Shown here piece after piece: positions 1-11,130 of a DNA stretch of 64,000 nucleotides. The notes beneath the pieces are model-generated. The model had not been told where the DNA came from and made no database searches. It saw only the letters and a list, made by a program, of their open reading frames with translations. A program made the position numbers and the translations under genes. This DNA is from Hydra vulgaris (lineage: Eukaryota; Cnidaria; Hydrozoa; Anthoathecata; Hydridae). The stretch covers positions 29,861,501 to 29,925,500 of the forward strand of contig NC_088924.1 of the NCBI RefSeq assembly GCF_038396675.1. The letters run 5' to 3'. Numbering within the stretch: position 1 is the stretch's first letter; the number at the start of each line of letters is the position of its first letter.

Positions 1-199
1 TTAATTTAATCGTAAATTGCATCTAAAAAATATCGAATATTTTGAACTTTAATATTTAAATTAATAATTTCCTTAGTTGTCTAATTTTTTTAAACATTTC
101 TTTAAACTTTTTAAAAGTTAAATTTAATTGTCTTGTTTTTCTTTCAAAAACTTGACTTGATAAAAACAAATTTTTTATCAAGTAAATTTTTTGAAAAGC

Positions 200-560
200 T
201 ATTTTACCATAATAATTACCGCTTTTAGGTAATCTTTTCTCACAAATTACCGGAATTTCCGATTTTTACCGCTTTTACGCAGTTTTACCGTTTTTACGCA
301 TTTTTACCGATTTTACGCATTTTACTAAAGGTCTGCGTCTCGAAACTTTTCTTATTACAATACGATACGGTAAGATATCGGAATGTGCGTATCGTAAGTT
401 TTTTTATATTACGATAATATTGTAACCAAAAAATTTACACGATAAAGTTTCGATGTTTATCGATTCATTACGATATTTATCTTTCAATTACCATAAATAT
501 CGTAACTCATATCGTAATTCAAACGATAACGATACTTATCGGCTCATTACGATATTACTT
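200..560. repeat. Two-motif repeat block (TTTTACCGC part, then CGATA/TATCG part)
   Basis: Non-coding. The first ~130 bp repeat short words such as TTTTACCGC, TTTTTACGCA and AATTACCG. From about 355 on the text switches to words such as ATACGATA, TATCGTAA and ACGATATT. A second block with the same two-part order lies at 16540-16930 in the opposite orientation. It may be subterminal repeats of the neighbouring hAT copy or an independent non-autonomous element. From 561 to about 1060 I see only AT-rich sequence with no supported feature. Confidence 0.6.
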
Positions 561-1100
561 TTTCCGACTAAAAAAATAATTTTTTTAAAAACCTAAATAA
601 CTTTAATAAAATTTCTGACAAGTGCACTATTTAATGTAAAAAAAGAAATAAACGAAACTTTGTTTATAATTTTGATTTTTTAATTTATTTAAGACTTAAG
701 CTGAAGTAAAAAACAACTAAAAACAAAAAATAACAATGTTTTACTTGATAAATTGTTGGCTTGACATGTTTAACATGTTAAGGTTTGTGCTTGTGACTTA
801 ATATAAGAAAAATATTAAAATCTAATCTCAAAGACAAGGTTTATTGGAATCACTAAATCACTATATGGCAAATTTTATAAACTCTAAGCAGTGAAATAGA
901 CCAATAACGCCACTTAGGCAATGAACCATTTTAAGTTAGTCATCCATTTTAACTGCTGATGTAAGAGTTGAAGTAGAAGGTCCCTGACTTGAAGCAGCTG
1001 AATTCTCAGAGTCATTGGTAGAAGCCTCTTCAAACAGTTCTTCTTTTTCATCCTGACTGGTTAGAAACCATCTTTTGATCTGGATCTTAGGGTAGTTTTG

Positions 1101-3868
1101 CTAAATGTACAACAATTTTTCAACTTGTTCAGGCTGCAATTTTGTTCTTTTATTAGAGACGATTCCACCACCGGCACTAAAGGCTCTTTCTGAAGATGCT
1201 GAGGAAGCAGGTACACATAGCCATTTTTTAGCAACTTTTTAGCAAGGAGAGGAAATTTGTACATATTTGCTCTCTAAAATTCCAGCACGCCCATACCAAC
1301 AACCCCTGTGAGTTTTTGAAATATTTCCCATTCAGTGACTATGTCCGACTTTGCAGGTAGAGACGGACCAGAATAGGAAGTCATAAGTGCAGGACCTTCT
1401 TCTATTCCAACATTATAGAAAGGATCATCTTCTGAAACATGACCTTGGATTTCAGCATGTAACCGTTCATTAAATAATCTTGTTGCAGCAATCCATTCCT
1501 GATAAACATTGGATTGAGTAATTAGTGCCTCATAGGCTTCATCAAATCTACCCAGTTTTTTCAGAGCTCCTCCCTTGTACAAGGGGTTAAGCAAGTTGGC
1601 AAAAGAGTAAAAAAGGTTTTGACAGCCAGTGTCCGGAAAACGAACATCTAAGTTTTCCACCAATTTTTGGTGAAACATGTGTGCTGTTGGTGATGCCCAC
1701 CAGCCCTGATGAAATCCAGGCATTTGTGTCTCAGTGTGTAAATGTTTGAGATAACGAGGTGAATGCTTACAGAGAAACAGTCTGAAATTTTAGCAACTCT
1801 CCTCAGAATAAACAAAATTTTATCATAAAGATTGAACTCATCTTCTGAAGGAATTACTGGAGCTAGTTTGGTGTCATCTTTTCCAGGAATGTCTCTAATG
1901 GAGCTGAGGATATGACGCATTTTTACAATGCTTTCTAACATCATAAAAGTTGAATTCCAGCGTGTTTTCACGGGAGTGATGATTTTCACAAGTTTTAACT
2001 TATCCTTGCCAACAATATCACTGCCATCAAGCAACAGCTTTATCTAAAAATTAAAATAGAATTATAAGAAACATAACATAAAAGGTGATTAGTACTATTT
2101 ACTATCATTAAAAACTGATATTAACTATGTTATATGTTTTTACTTTTTAAGTGTTAACATTTTATCAGTTATTAATAATAGCTATCATTAGAAAAATTTT
2201 GTCACACAAAGTGTACTGAGAAGATTGCGCTTGTATTGTATTAAACTATAAACTAAATTGCTATAAAAGCTAAAAAGAATGTTAAACTAAAAACAAGTTA
2301 CCTCTTTTTTAATATTTTGCTCAGACAAACATGACTTGTGGCATCTTGAACTTAATTCATTTGCTTTTTGGATTGCTTCGTGAAGATCCAAACTGTCGAA
2401 ACCTTTTGTTTCTTTGACAGTTGCTTCAACTGCCAAATTCAAAAAATGATCAGCACATAAAAGAGATGCATCTATAAAATGCACTTGTTAATTGCCGCCT
2501 TCATATTAGCGGCTGAATCATGGACACACAACGGATGAAACTCCATTATTTCCGGCCAACTCTGAGACATTCCTGAAAAGCAAAGTAAAATTAGTTGTTT
2601 GCTTTTTGATATTTTAAAATACAAACTAATATTTTTGTTATTATTGTAGATATAAATAAAAGTATTAATTTGTGCCATTAATTTTAAACTAAATAGCGGG
2701 TTTTGCTTTTTTGTTACAAAAAGTTATCTAAATAATTCAAACGGTTAACTTAATTTACAGAAATTTTTACCTAATAAAAATAAAGTACTAAAACATACTT
2801 ATCCAGACAAAAAGCAATGGCTTCAGCTGTATGTTGTCCGGAAAACGGAAAAACTTCAATCACAAACATCTTTACCGGAAGTCTTTCGCAGTTCCTCCTT
2901 TAGAATGTCATCCACACAGATTTTCACATTTTTGTACAACAACGGCAACCTAAAATTAAAATAAAAAATTAGTTATTACTAGTATTTCTCGATACATATC
3001 AATTTGGTTAACTACTAAGAAAAGCAAAAAAAAATTGGTGTGGATTGGTCTTAAAAAAGTAGCTTTTTAAAAAAGTTAGTTTTCTTGGAACTCTCATTGA
3101 ATTGACTCCCCACCCCAAAATAAAATTTATTTAAAACAATTAAAATTTTGCATAGTTGAACCGAGAGTATGTTGTTGCAGCCTTCACATTCATTTCTGGG
3201 TTCCAGTAGTGAACAAAATCTTTAAAAGCTTCATATTCAACCAAAGAGAATGGCAAATTTAAACGGGCCAAAAACTTGACAATTTCAATGTCTCCTCTAA
3301 GCTGTTCACGGTCTTGTATCTTGTACTTGACCCAATACCTTAGATTTTGGACTTTTTCTGCTGATGGTCCGGAAAGTCTTCCTTGTTTAACCTTACTGCC
3401 CAACACTAATGGCGTCTTATAATCTTGGACCTGCTCATAAGACTAGTCTTCATTGTAGGTCTAAAAATTAATATGAAACCTGGTAAAATACCTAATATTG
3501 AAACATTCATCAGCATTTATTGAAAGTTATTGGTATTTATCGTTAAATCTTGGTATTGTAATATTAATAATAACTAACACATATGAAAATAAAAGTTAGT
3601 ATTTAAATTAAAAAAGTAAAAACGTTTCTAAACTTTATTGCACCTGTTCTAACTAATCAAAAGGAACATGGCGCTTTTTCTCCAGGGCTGCAAACTGAAC
3701 AGGATGTTTCCTTGTCAAATGTGATCTTATGCCAGATGTTTTTCTGTCCGTCAACTTGCAAATTTTAAAACAATACTTGCATTTTGCAGTAACAAGTCGC
3801 TCTTCATCAGGTGCAGTACTGACCTCTTCATCAAAGTGATTCCAAATTTCGGTTCTTGGTCTTGGCAT
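1101..3868 (-). pseudogene. hAT-superfamily transposase with BED zinc finger, decayed, multi-exon
   Basis: Cut-and-paste transposase of the hAT superfamily, read right to left. A BED-type finger opens it (3868-3653: W-NHF, CKYC, then SHLTRKH). A segment at 3406-3140 matches the usual hAT linker (LPFSLVEYEAFKDFVHYWNP). RNase-H-fold pieces follow: GQHTAEAIAFCLDK near 2800, CVHDSAANMKAAI near 2510, CADHFLNLAVEATVK near 2430 and TRWNSTFMMLESIV near 1960. The C-terminal dimerisation segment (ASSASSERAFSAGGG) lies at about 1220-1160 and ends at a stop near 1101. Intron-like gaps carry plausible minus-strand GT/AG borders, for example 2301/2045, 2798/2574 and 3646/3462. Damage includes in-frame TAG codons after the BED exon and near 3442, frameshifts near 2480 and 1215, and an internal deletion near 2860 that removes part of the catalytic core. 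It is not functional. I could not place its terminal repeats with confidence. Confidence 0.85.
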
Positions 3869-3989
3869 TCTTCAAAATGTTGATCAATTACAATTTTAAT
3901 ACTAATTCAAACTAAAATTTTAACATCTTTCCTTATGGAAAAAAAAAAAATTTTAAGAGCCTTATAATTAGAGGTGCGCTGTTATAAAA

Positions 3990-4024
3990 CATGTTGCGAA
4001 AAAAACGTGTTTTTCGCGACATGT
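3990..4024. repeat. Subterminal hairpin of hAT element 2
   Basis: CATGTTGCGAAAAA is followed after a few bases by TTTTTCGCGACATG, its reverse complement with one mismatch. A related palindromic stretch occurs near the other end of the element (14290-14380). In hAT elements such repeated subterminal words usually bind transposase; that role is inferred here. Confidence 0.6.
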
Positions 4025-4250
4025 TTTTTAAAAACATGCCGTCGACCGAAAGAAATAAAACGTTTTATTTGAAAAAAGCTTTTCGCAATATGCTTGTTGT
4101 TATATGTCTTTTGCTTAATATAGAAAAGACATTTGTCTTTTCCAAAGAGTTTTTCGATTTGATGTTGTTATGTGGACTCTTAATTCTTTATTATCATTTG
4201 TATTTCAGATATAATTGAAAACAAAATAATATTCATTTTTCTCAATAAAG

Positions 4251-6786
4251 ATGCCTCGTAAGTCAGATCCAGTCAAGAAGCTTTTTCTAAAAACCTTAGG
4301 TAAAACAATCAACTCTTACAATTGCAAATATTGTGGAAAAGGTTATTCAAAGAATACACATAACTTACTTGTTCATGTTCATAAGTGCAACAAAATACCA
4401 GAAGAGTTAAGAAATGCTGTTGTAAAAGAAAAAATAGTTGAAAAAAACAAACCATTAAAAACATTAAGACTCCATCAAGAAAAGGTAGAGTTTTCAAAAT
4501 TGTTTTTGTTTTTATTTTGTTATTAGTTATTATAATAAAAAAGTTCCTTTATTGTACAGGAATTATGAGATCAATTAGTGAAATCATAAATGCAACAAAA
4601 ATTGATATAACAGAGTTAGAAGAATTCTCTTCATCTCCTGTTCAATCAGTTTATTGTCCGAAAAATCAAAGAGTCGATGAAATGTTTGTTGCGTTGGAAC
4701 AAAAACAAGTATGTTTGTTTTTATCAGCTAAACTCTAATGATAAAAATACTCTAATAAATGAAAAAACTAATTAAATGAGAATTTTTTTTTGACTAACTT
4801 TTTTTTTCAAAAAGCATGATAATAATATACTTGTTGCATAAACAAGCAAGCTTATTGCATACTAATTTTTTGGTAACAGAAGTTATATTGTGGTGTAAAT
4901 TTGTTTAAAAATATCAATAAAATAAATCAATTTTACTTTTTCATTTTATTTGATACATGATTTTCACTTTAGGCCTGAATTTTTTGAGTTACCTTATATG
5001 TATTTAATTTTTTTCTCATAGGATGCTTTCAAATATGACTTTTCTCGAGTTATTTTTGCGTCCGGGTACCCTCTAAACATGGTTGAATACCCAATTTGGA
5101 AGGAATTTTTATATAAAAAAAGTATATGCCTGAATTTGTCTAATCGAAAATTTCTTTCTGAATATTTGCTTGATAATGAATATTATAGGATAAAAGCGTT
5201 AGTTGAAAAAAAAATTTCTGATTCAATTTCTCTTGCAATTCAATGGGATGGCTTTTCCAATATTAGGTAATTTTATTTACTTCTTTGAAAATTATTTAAT
5301 TGGTAAAATAAAAATAAAAGTTCATTAAAATATAAATAATATTTATTAACGTCCAAATAAAAATAGTTTACTACTCAAAGGATTTATATTTTTAGAAGAG
5401 AGCCAATCATTCATGTGGTTTTAACAACACCTGAACCTGTTCTCTACAAGAGCATTTGCCCTGGTACCCAGCCACAAACAGGTGCCTACATGGCAGAACT
5501 AATTATCAATTGTTTAGAGGAGATAGGGCCGCATCGATTTCTAGGAGGAGTTACAGACAATTGCTCTGCAATGCTACTTTCCAGACGTATCATTGTGAAA
5601 AAGTATCCACACTTAGTTTTCTAGGGCTGTGTGGCACACATATTGAATCTTCTAATGCTTGATCTATGTAAAACATCGTTTATAGAAAACATTATGAAAA
5701 TATCCATTTATTTAGTCAAAGAAATAATAAATTCATCGTTAAAATCTTGGTTTGATACTATTCAAAAACAAAAAGGAATTAATGTTTCATTAAAGCAGGC
5801 GTCAAAGACTCGGTTTAAATTGTGGCAAGACCTTGAGCAGACTTGTAAATTTTTAAAAAAGATTTTGTATTGGATTATAGTTTTAGAAGCAGAGGAAGCA
5901 GTATTTAGTATAGTCTGCTTGGCTCTGTCAGATATAAAATTAGCCCTTGATAACTTTATATCGGAAGCAGGGTTGACAGATTTAGAAAGTATGCAAATAC
6001 ATAATTATTTTAAGTTAAGAAAAGACATGGCTGTCACAAACCTTCATTTAGCTGCGAACTTGTTTGATCCGCAAATAAAAGGTTCAATCCTATCTGGATC
6101 AGAATTTCTGGAATTAATGGAGTATACAGAAATGTTAGCAAAAAAATTTTCTATAAATAATAATGTTGATTTGTTGGCTATTGCAAAAGATATTACATAA
6201 AACAAAACTATACCCTGATGGATTTAAACCTTAAAGGCCAATTGCAAGATTTTAAAAGTTCATTTAGCAAGCCAAAGCATAAAAAAATAAGTTTGTCTTC
6301 CCTAACCCAATCATGCATTAAAAATGCAAATAAAGTACTTGATTCGACAATACCTCTTACAGAATTTTCAATGTCTGATGATTTCTCTGAAAATATTGAT
6401 GACAGTGATTACGATGATATAACACAATCAGAAGGAGAAAGCAATGAAAGTGAGTCTGAGGAAGATATAGATTTCATATAATTTGTTTCAGATTCCTCTG
6501 CGAGGTAAAACTTTAAATATATATTTAATTTATTTCAGTGTTAAATGAATTAATTAAATGTGCTAATTTAAATTGTTTAAATGAATTAGTTCTTGTTTAT
6601 TGACTCTAACAAAATTCATACTTGTTTACATATTTTTTTCATAGATATAATTATCAAGTTTTACGTAATTAAATTCTTTCACTTAGACCAACATCAAAGG
6701 ATGAATTGAACCAAGTAAGCTCCCAAGAGCCAGTGATCAAAGAGTATATGGTCGAACAAGTGGAATATGAATACGAACAAGTCTGA
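4251..6786 (+). pseudogene. hAT transposase with BED-type finger (element 2), multi-exon, broken
   Basis: Exon 1 starts at ATG 4251 and encodes a BED-like finger (YNCKYCGKGYSKNTHNLLVH, residues about 24-45). Later exons are about 4560-4708, 5022-5266 and 5396 onward. The 3-to-4 junction (AG/GTAATT to TTTTTAG/AAGAG) keeps the frame, while the first junction does not at the GT/AG pair visible. Catalytic-core signatures are GGVTDNCSAML (about 5550) and GCVAHILNLLMLDL (about 5630). A TAG at 5622 interrupts these two blocks in one frame. The core runs to a TAA near 6198, then a shifted frame (6218-6481) ends in an acidic serine-rich tail. A last exon may lie at 6695-6786, after TTTCACTTAG. The usual C-terminal dimerisation block (A-SSA-SER-FS) was not found. 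The gene is therefore defective in at least three ways. It sits inside its own TIRs and target duplication. Confidence 0.85.
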
Positions 6787-7439
6787 ATTGTTTTATTTTA
6801 TGAAATTTTAAAATTTTATTATAAAAATGATATTTTTCCCTGGATGTGGGTAAGATGGAAGGGTCATAAAGCTTATATAAGTTACTTCTATAGTAAAGCT
6901 AAAATCAAACTAATCTAAATGATGTATGGTGAATGTTCTTGTTTTGTCATTTTTCTTCTAGAGGGAGATTGTCCGGGCGATAATGTTCTCCTTGTCCTTA
7001 AATCACGCCTATGCTTTTATACAGGAGGGATTGTTAAAGATAAGCCTATCGGTTAGTCAGCCTGCAGTTCTGAATTATTAAACGATAGCTTTAACGCATG
7101 GGTCATATTTCCGTGTTAGAATGCCTAACACGGAAAGGGTTTTTACATTCTAAGGCTTTCCGTTTAAGATCCACTCATTTTTTAAACGTTACAAGATTGG
7201 CTATTATATATACTAAAAAAAGTAATTGGTACAATTATTATGCACCACTGCTATCGGAAAAATTAAACTCGATCAATTTTAGTTCATAAAGCAAATTATA
7301 TTGGTTTTCTATATGATTCTTTATTAATTTTCTCAAACCATCATTGATTCAGAATTAAAATAAAAGTAGATCGTGAAATATCCTTCAAACCCCCTTGCGC
7401 AAATAAATATCCTCCTTTCTTTACATGCAACTTTTTTTA
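6787..7439. other. 3' part of hAT element 2, no gene seen
   Basis: No supportable coding region. The one structured site is a short hairpin at about 7109-7137 (TTCCGTGTTAG, 5-nt loop, CTAACACGGAAA). Confidence 0.5.
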
Positions 7440-7635
7440 AATTAGTTATTAAGGTGTTATGAGCAGTCCTAATGGTCTTGTCACAAAGAGAATTTGTGCC
7501 ACAAAGAGAATTGTGTCGCCGCCACGAGGAGAATATCATTTAGTAAGTTAGCTTTCCATTATCTCCGATAACGTTTATGGGCTTCGAGCGGGGATCGAAC
7601 TCTCAACCCATGGATTACGAGTCCAATGTTCTAAC
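7440..7635 (-). mobile_element. tRNA-headed SINE, 3' part (continues at 13770)
   Basis: Read on the minus strand, the tRNA-like head runs TTAGAACATTGGACTCGTAA (anticodon-loop-like CT-CGT-AA, Thr type) then GAGTTCGATCC, a good B box, at about 7635-7568. The body follows to about 7440 and contains GTGACAAGACCATTAGGACT, a tail word also seen at 16480-16510 next to poly(A) and, in variant form, at the 3' ends of the LINEs in this window. The acceptor stem does not pair as in a true tRNA, so this is a SINE head rather than a tRNA gene. Its 5' end was cut off by the P-type element and resumes at 13770. Confidence 0.65.
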
Positions 7636-7640
7636 CACTG

Positions 7641-7669
7641 CACAGTGGGCCAGTAGGTGGACAAAATGG
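7641..7669 (+). repeat. Left RSS-like end: heptamer CACAGTG, 13-bp spacer, ACAAAATGG
   Basis: Heptamer at 7641-7647 is the canonical recombination-signal heptamer. The block GGACAAAAT shared with the other end starts at 7659, so ACAAAATGG begins at 7661 after a 13-bp spacer. Six of nine positions match the RSS nonamer consensus ACAAAAACC. Confidence 0.7.
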
Positions 7670-8100
7670 GAAAAATTTTAGTTGTCTAATCTTGAAAACC
7701 TATTTAATTTTAGTATCTACATATATTAGGAGAAATCTATTGATAATTTATTTATATTAAATCCCTTAGTTACCAGGACTCTAAGCATTTGAATATTGAG
7801 ATAAAATAAAAAAAATAAAAATTATAAATAAGTAATTAACGGTGACATCAACGTTGTGTTATATTTCAATTACATCTACGTTTTTGAAACAAAAAATTAG
7901 TACATGTTATTCTAGAGTATTTAGAGATAAGAAAAACCATTTCTTAAGAAACTTATTTTTTGTCGCACAATAACTAATAATTACCACAATTTGCCATGTG
8001 TTGTCTTATATTTATTTGAGCTATATGATGCTTCAATCGAGTTTTAATTGATTGCTCGTCCCCTTAAATCCCCGTTCAGATTTTATGTATGTTTTAACTT

Positions 8101-8286
8101 GGTTGCTATGGTACTAAATTTTGCATAGCAACAACTCATTTTTACATTAACGTTGTTTTAACAGTATTTTACTTGCGCTAAATACACAATATTGGGGGTA
8201 TGTATTAAAATGAGATTCAGAATTCTTATGAGGTTAACTTTTTTTGGTTACTATGGATACCTTATTTTGCATAACATATCAACAAC
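8101..8286. repeat. Left subterminal repeats of the Transib-like element (two units)
   Basis: Unit 1 (8101-8136) reads GGTTGCTATGG...CATAGCAACAAC and is itself a 9-bp palindrome (GTTGCTATG / CATAGCAAC). Unit 2 (8246-8286) reads GGTTACTATGGATACC, then TTTGCATAAC and CAACAAC. Inverted relatives lie near the right end (10621-10651 and 10759-10795). Candidate transposase-binding sites. Confidence 0.7.
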
Positions 8287-8468
8287 ATATTTTCGGTAGT
8301 TGTTAGTAATTTAATTACTAACACTGACAGTAATTTAATTACTTTTAATTTTAATTACTAACACTTGTAGTAACTTAATTACTAACAAGTATTAGTAGTC
8401 CAGGCGGCATATATATTATAACATTTTACTTTTAAATACAAAATACTAGTTACAATAATTATTTAGAT

Positions 8469-10397
8469 ATGGTTTTGTTAAACTTAGACATTCATAATTT
8501 TCTCCAAAAAAACAATCTTAGTATTTCAAAACAAAATATTACTGAAGATATATTAAAATTTATTCAGCCAAAATTTGCTGATTTTAAAGACGTTGATTTT
8601 AGACATGCTGTTCAACGATTTGTTTACTTGTATAAAAAAAAGTAGAAATCTGCAAACTATACTGTGAAAAATTTTGAAAAGAAGTTTGTGAACTGGCTTA
8701 ATGAATATTTAATTGTCAGAAAAAAAGACAATGAACCAACTGCAAGTAGACGTGGTCGAAAACCAGTTGCATTTGATGATAGTTCTAATAAAACTAAAAA
8801 ACGGCGTGTATCTTGTTTAATTGAATCTCATTCATCCAATGAATTATTTTTTGCTGCTAATAAAAAATTTAGAGATGAATCTGTTGTTATTGCTGCCAAG
8901 AGTGTTTTAAATATATCAAATACAGATAAAGCAACTAAATATTCAGCAGACGAAGCACTGGCTTTAATAATTGATGCAAGTCTGACAAAAGCTTCCTATC
9001 AATTGATTAGAAGCGGAGCCTTGGAGAAAGAATATAACATCTACCCCGCTTACAATGATGTCAGAGATGCAAAATTGAAATGTTATCCTGCAAACATAAC
9101 AGTGGAGGACTATTCAGCTTCAGTTCCTTTAAAAGATTTAATGACTCATACTTTGCAAAGAATCTGTGCAGTTCAGGAACCTGTGCTAAGGCACTTGATA
9201 TTGAACGACAAAGCAATAAAAACAATGACACTAACGTGTAAGGCTGGTTTTGATGGTGCTACTGGCCAAAGCATTTATAAACAAGTTTTATCAGAACCCG
9301 ACATTAACAGAGATTTAAAGCGTGAAGAATCATTATTTATTACTTGTCTTGTCCCATTGGATTTGACTGGATTTAACAACAGCAACGAAAAGGTGCCTAT
9401 TTGGAGAAATCAAAAGTCGTCCTCCACAGCCTATTGTAGACCCATAAGATTTGCATACAAAATGGAATCCAAGGAATCTGTGATTGAAGAAGATCAGTAC
9501 ATTAAAAGTGAGATAGAAAGCTTGGGTATGATTTTATTAGAGGTTTGCGGATCTTCTATTGAAGTGAATTGTATTATTGAACTTACAATGATTGATGGGA
9601 AGGTTCAAACAATATTATCTGAAAAAAATAACTCATACCAATGCTGTTCAGTGTGTGGTGTCTCTCCAAAAAATATGAATAGTCTTGATATCCTTAATAT
9701 AGATTATACTAACAGAGAGTTCAAATATGGTCTTTCCAGTCTTCATGCATGGATTCGATTTTTTGAGATGTTATTGCACATTACATATAAAAAAGAAACA
9801 AGAAAGTGGCAAGCAAGATCTAAAGAACACAAAGAAAAGGCATCTGTAGCTAAACAAAAGATTCAGACTGATTTTATGAACAAAATGGGACTTGTTGTTG
9901 ATTTACCTAAAAGTGGTGGTTCTGGAACAAGTAATGATGGCAATACCTCAAGGCGTGCTTTTGCAGCATACGAACAAACAGCTGAAATTCTGGGTATTGA
10001 CCAAAACCTTATATTCAGATTTTACATTATCTTGGTAACGCTCTCTTCAGGATATAAAATAGACTGCTTAAAGTTCAAGGATTATTGTTTTGACACTTTT
10101 AGACTATATGTGTCCCTTTATCCATGGTATTACGTGGCTCAATCAGTTCACAAAGTATTGATACATGGACATGACATAATTAAAAGCCTTACATTACCCA
10201 TCGGACTTATGTCAGAGGAAGCTCAAGAGGCTAGAAATAAAGACTTTAAATCTTACCGCGAAAATTTCAGCCGAAAAACATCCAGAAAAGCAACAAATAC
10301 TGATCTTATCAATAGACTCCTAGTTTCCAGTGATCCTGTTATTTCATCATTGCGTAAATCAACATCACACCAAACAAATCATAAAGCATTTCCTTGA
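8469..10397 (+). CDS. Transib/RAG1-core-like transposase, one in-frame TAG at codon 59
   Basis: DDE transposase predicted to cut at the CACAGTG ends of its own element. The natural start is ATG 8469; 58 codons run to a TAG at 8643-8645, after which the same frame stays open for 577 codons from 8664 to the TGA at 10395. Total about 642 residues, the usual Transib size. Numbering from 8664: D197 in GFDGATG, D311 in LTMIDGK, a zinc-type CxxC at 328-331 (CSVC), HxxxxH at 496-501 (HKVLIH) and E522 in EARNKDFKSYR. The order D, D, CxxC, HxxxxH, E and the spacing of the last blocks match the RAG1 core (HKTLAH, then ESGNK). A basic N-terminal patch (RRGRKP, KKRR; 29-48) may bind DNA. Codon 8664 is GTG, so a separate 577-aa product has no good start. 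Apart from the amber codon I see no lesion. The family name rests on motifs and the element's ends, not on a search. Confidence 0.82.
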
Positions 10398-10620
10398 GAT
10401 GTTTTACAATTACTTAAACAATCTTCAAACGATATTATTGTTTTATAATTTTTTGATGTAATTTAAAATTGATAACGTTTTCTTGCACTATTTTTTGCTT
10501 TTATTATTCCTAAAACATTATTTACCTAAATACTCAATTTTTATTCAATATAGGTGGGTCAAAAATCCGATAAGATATTCAAATATCAATTTACCACTTT
10601 GTAACTAAGGAAAGCATCCG

Positions 10621-10795
10621 GTAACTAAGCAATATAAGTATCCATAACAACTAAATTTAAAAAATTATCACTTTTGTAAGAAGTGTGATCTCATATTGGT
10701 ACTCATGCCAAATTTAGTGAATATAGCACTTATAAAATATCTGCAGATAACAAAAGTAGGTTGTTGCTAAGCAAAATAAAGGTATCCATAGCAAC
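10621..10795. repeat. Right subterminal repeats of the Transib-like element (two units)
   Basis: Two units, 10621-10651 and 10759-10795, on the minus strand read GTTGTTATGGATAC and GTTGCTATGGATACC, each followed by TTGCTTAG. They mirror the left units at 8101 and 8246. The stretch 10400-10928 otherwise shows no gene. Confidence 0.7.
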
Positions 10796-10890
10796 GAAAT
10801 AAAAAAATATTACCTTCATAAAAAGCGCAGACATCATATTAGTACTCATACTAATTTTAGTGAATATAGCTCTAATATTAAATTAGTTAT

Positions 10891-10928
10891 GAATTTTGTC
10901 CAGTAAAAGTGCATTCTGGCCCACTGTG
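10891..10928 (-). repeat. Right RSS-like end: heptamer CACAGTG, 22-bp spacer, ACAAAATTC
   Basis: Read on the minus strand from 10928: CACAGTG, then 22 bp (10921-10900), then ACAAAATTC (10899-10891). The first 13 bp and the GGACAAAAT block are identical to the left end, but the spacing differs by 9 bp. The 13/22 asymmetry resembles the 12/23 rule of antigen-receptor recombination signals. Confidence 0.7.
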
Positions 10929-10993
10929 CACTGATCTCAAAATATAACTGGATAGCGTATACGGCAAATTTTTTGAAGCCAGTTTTGATGATG

Positions 10994-11130
10994 GATGGCG
11001 ACGGTTTCGGTTGATTACAAATGAAGAAATTTTTGTTACGAACTTATATGATGACTTATTTTGATAACAAGATGGCGACGGTTTCGGTTGATTACAAATG
11101 AAGAAATTTTTGTTACGAACTTATATGTCA
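10994..11130. repeat. Two copies of a ~57-bp direct repeat, 77-bp period
   Basis: GATGGCGACGGTTTCGG begins at 10994 and again at 11071, each followed by the same text to ACTTATATG. It lies just inside the left end of the P-type element. A related word, GATGGCGGCGAT (minus strand), sits just inside the right end near 13690, so it may be a subterminal binding site that was duplicated. Confidence 0.75.

Larger units (their letters stand above)
7641..10928 (+). mobile_element. Transib/RAG1-core-like DNA transposon inside the P-type TIR
   Basis: A 3288-bp element bounded by a perfect 13-bp inverted repeat, CACAGTGGGCCAG at 7641 and its complement ending at 10928. The 5 bp CACTG occur directly outside both ends (7636-7640 and 10929-10933); removing the element and one CACTG restores the P-type terminal repeat exactly. 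A 5-bp, GC-containing target duplication and CAC-starting ends are known features of Transib transposons and RAG-mediated transposition. It encodes one transposase (8469-10397) and has two repeated subterminal units at each end. This is the youngest layer of the four-level nest. Confidence 0.88.

Noticed and set aside
7565..7640. tRNA-Thr (CGT) gene on the minus strand
   Set aside because: The anticodon arm and B box are good, but the acceptor arms do not pair, the A-box side is displaced to 13770 by an insertion, and the tail matches a SINE/LINE 3' end.
3657..8645. TAG recoding: several elements are interrupted by a lone TAG (5622, 8643, and in the first hAT)
   Set aside because: TAA and TGA stops and frameshifts also occur in the same elements and the host exons give no support; ordinary decay explains it.
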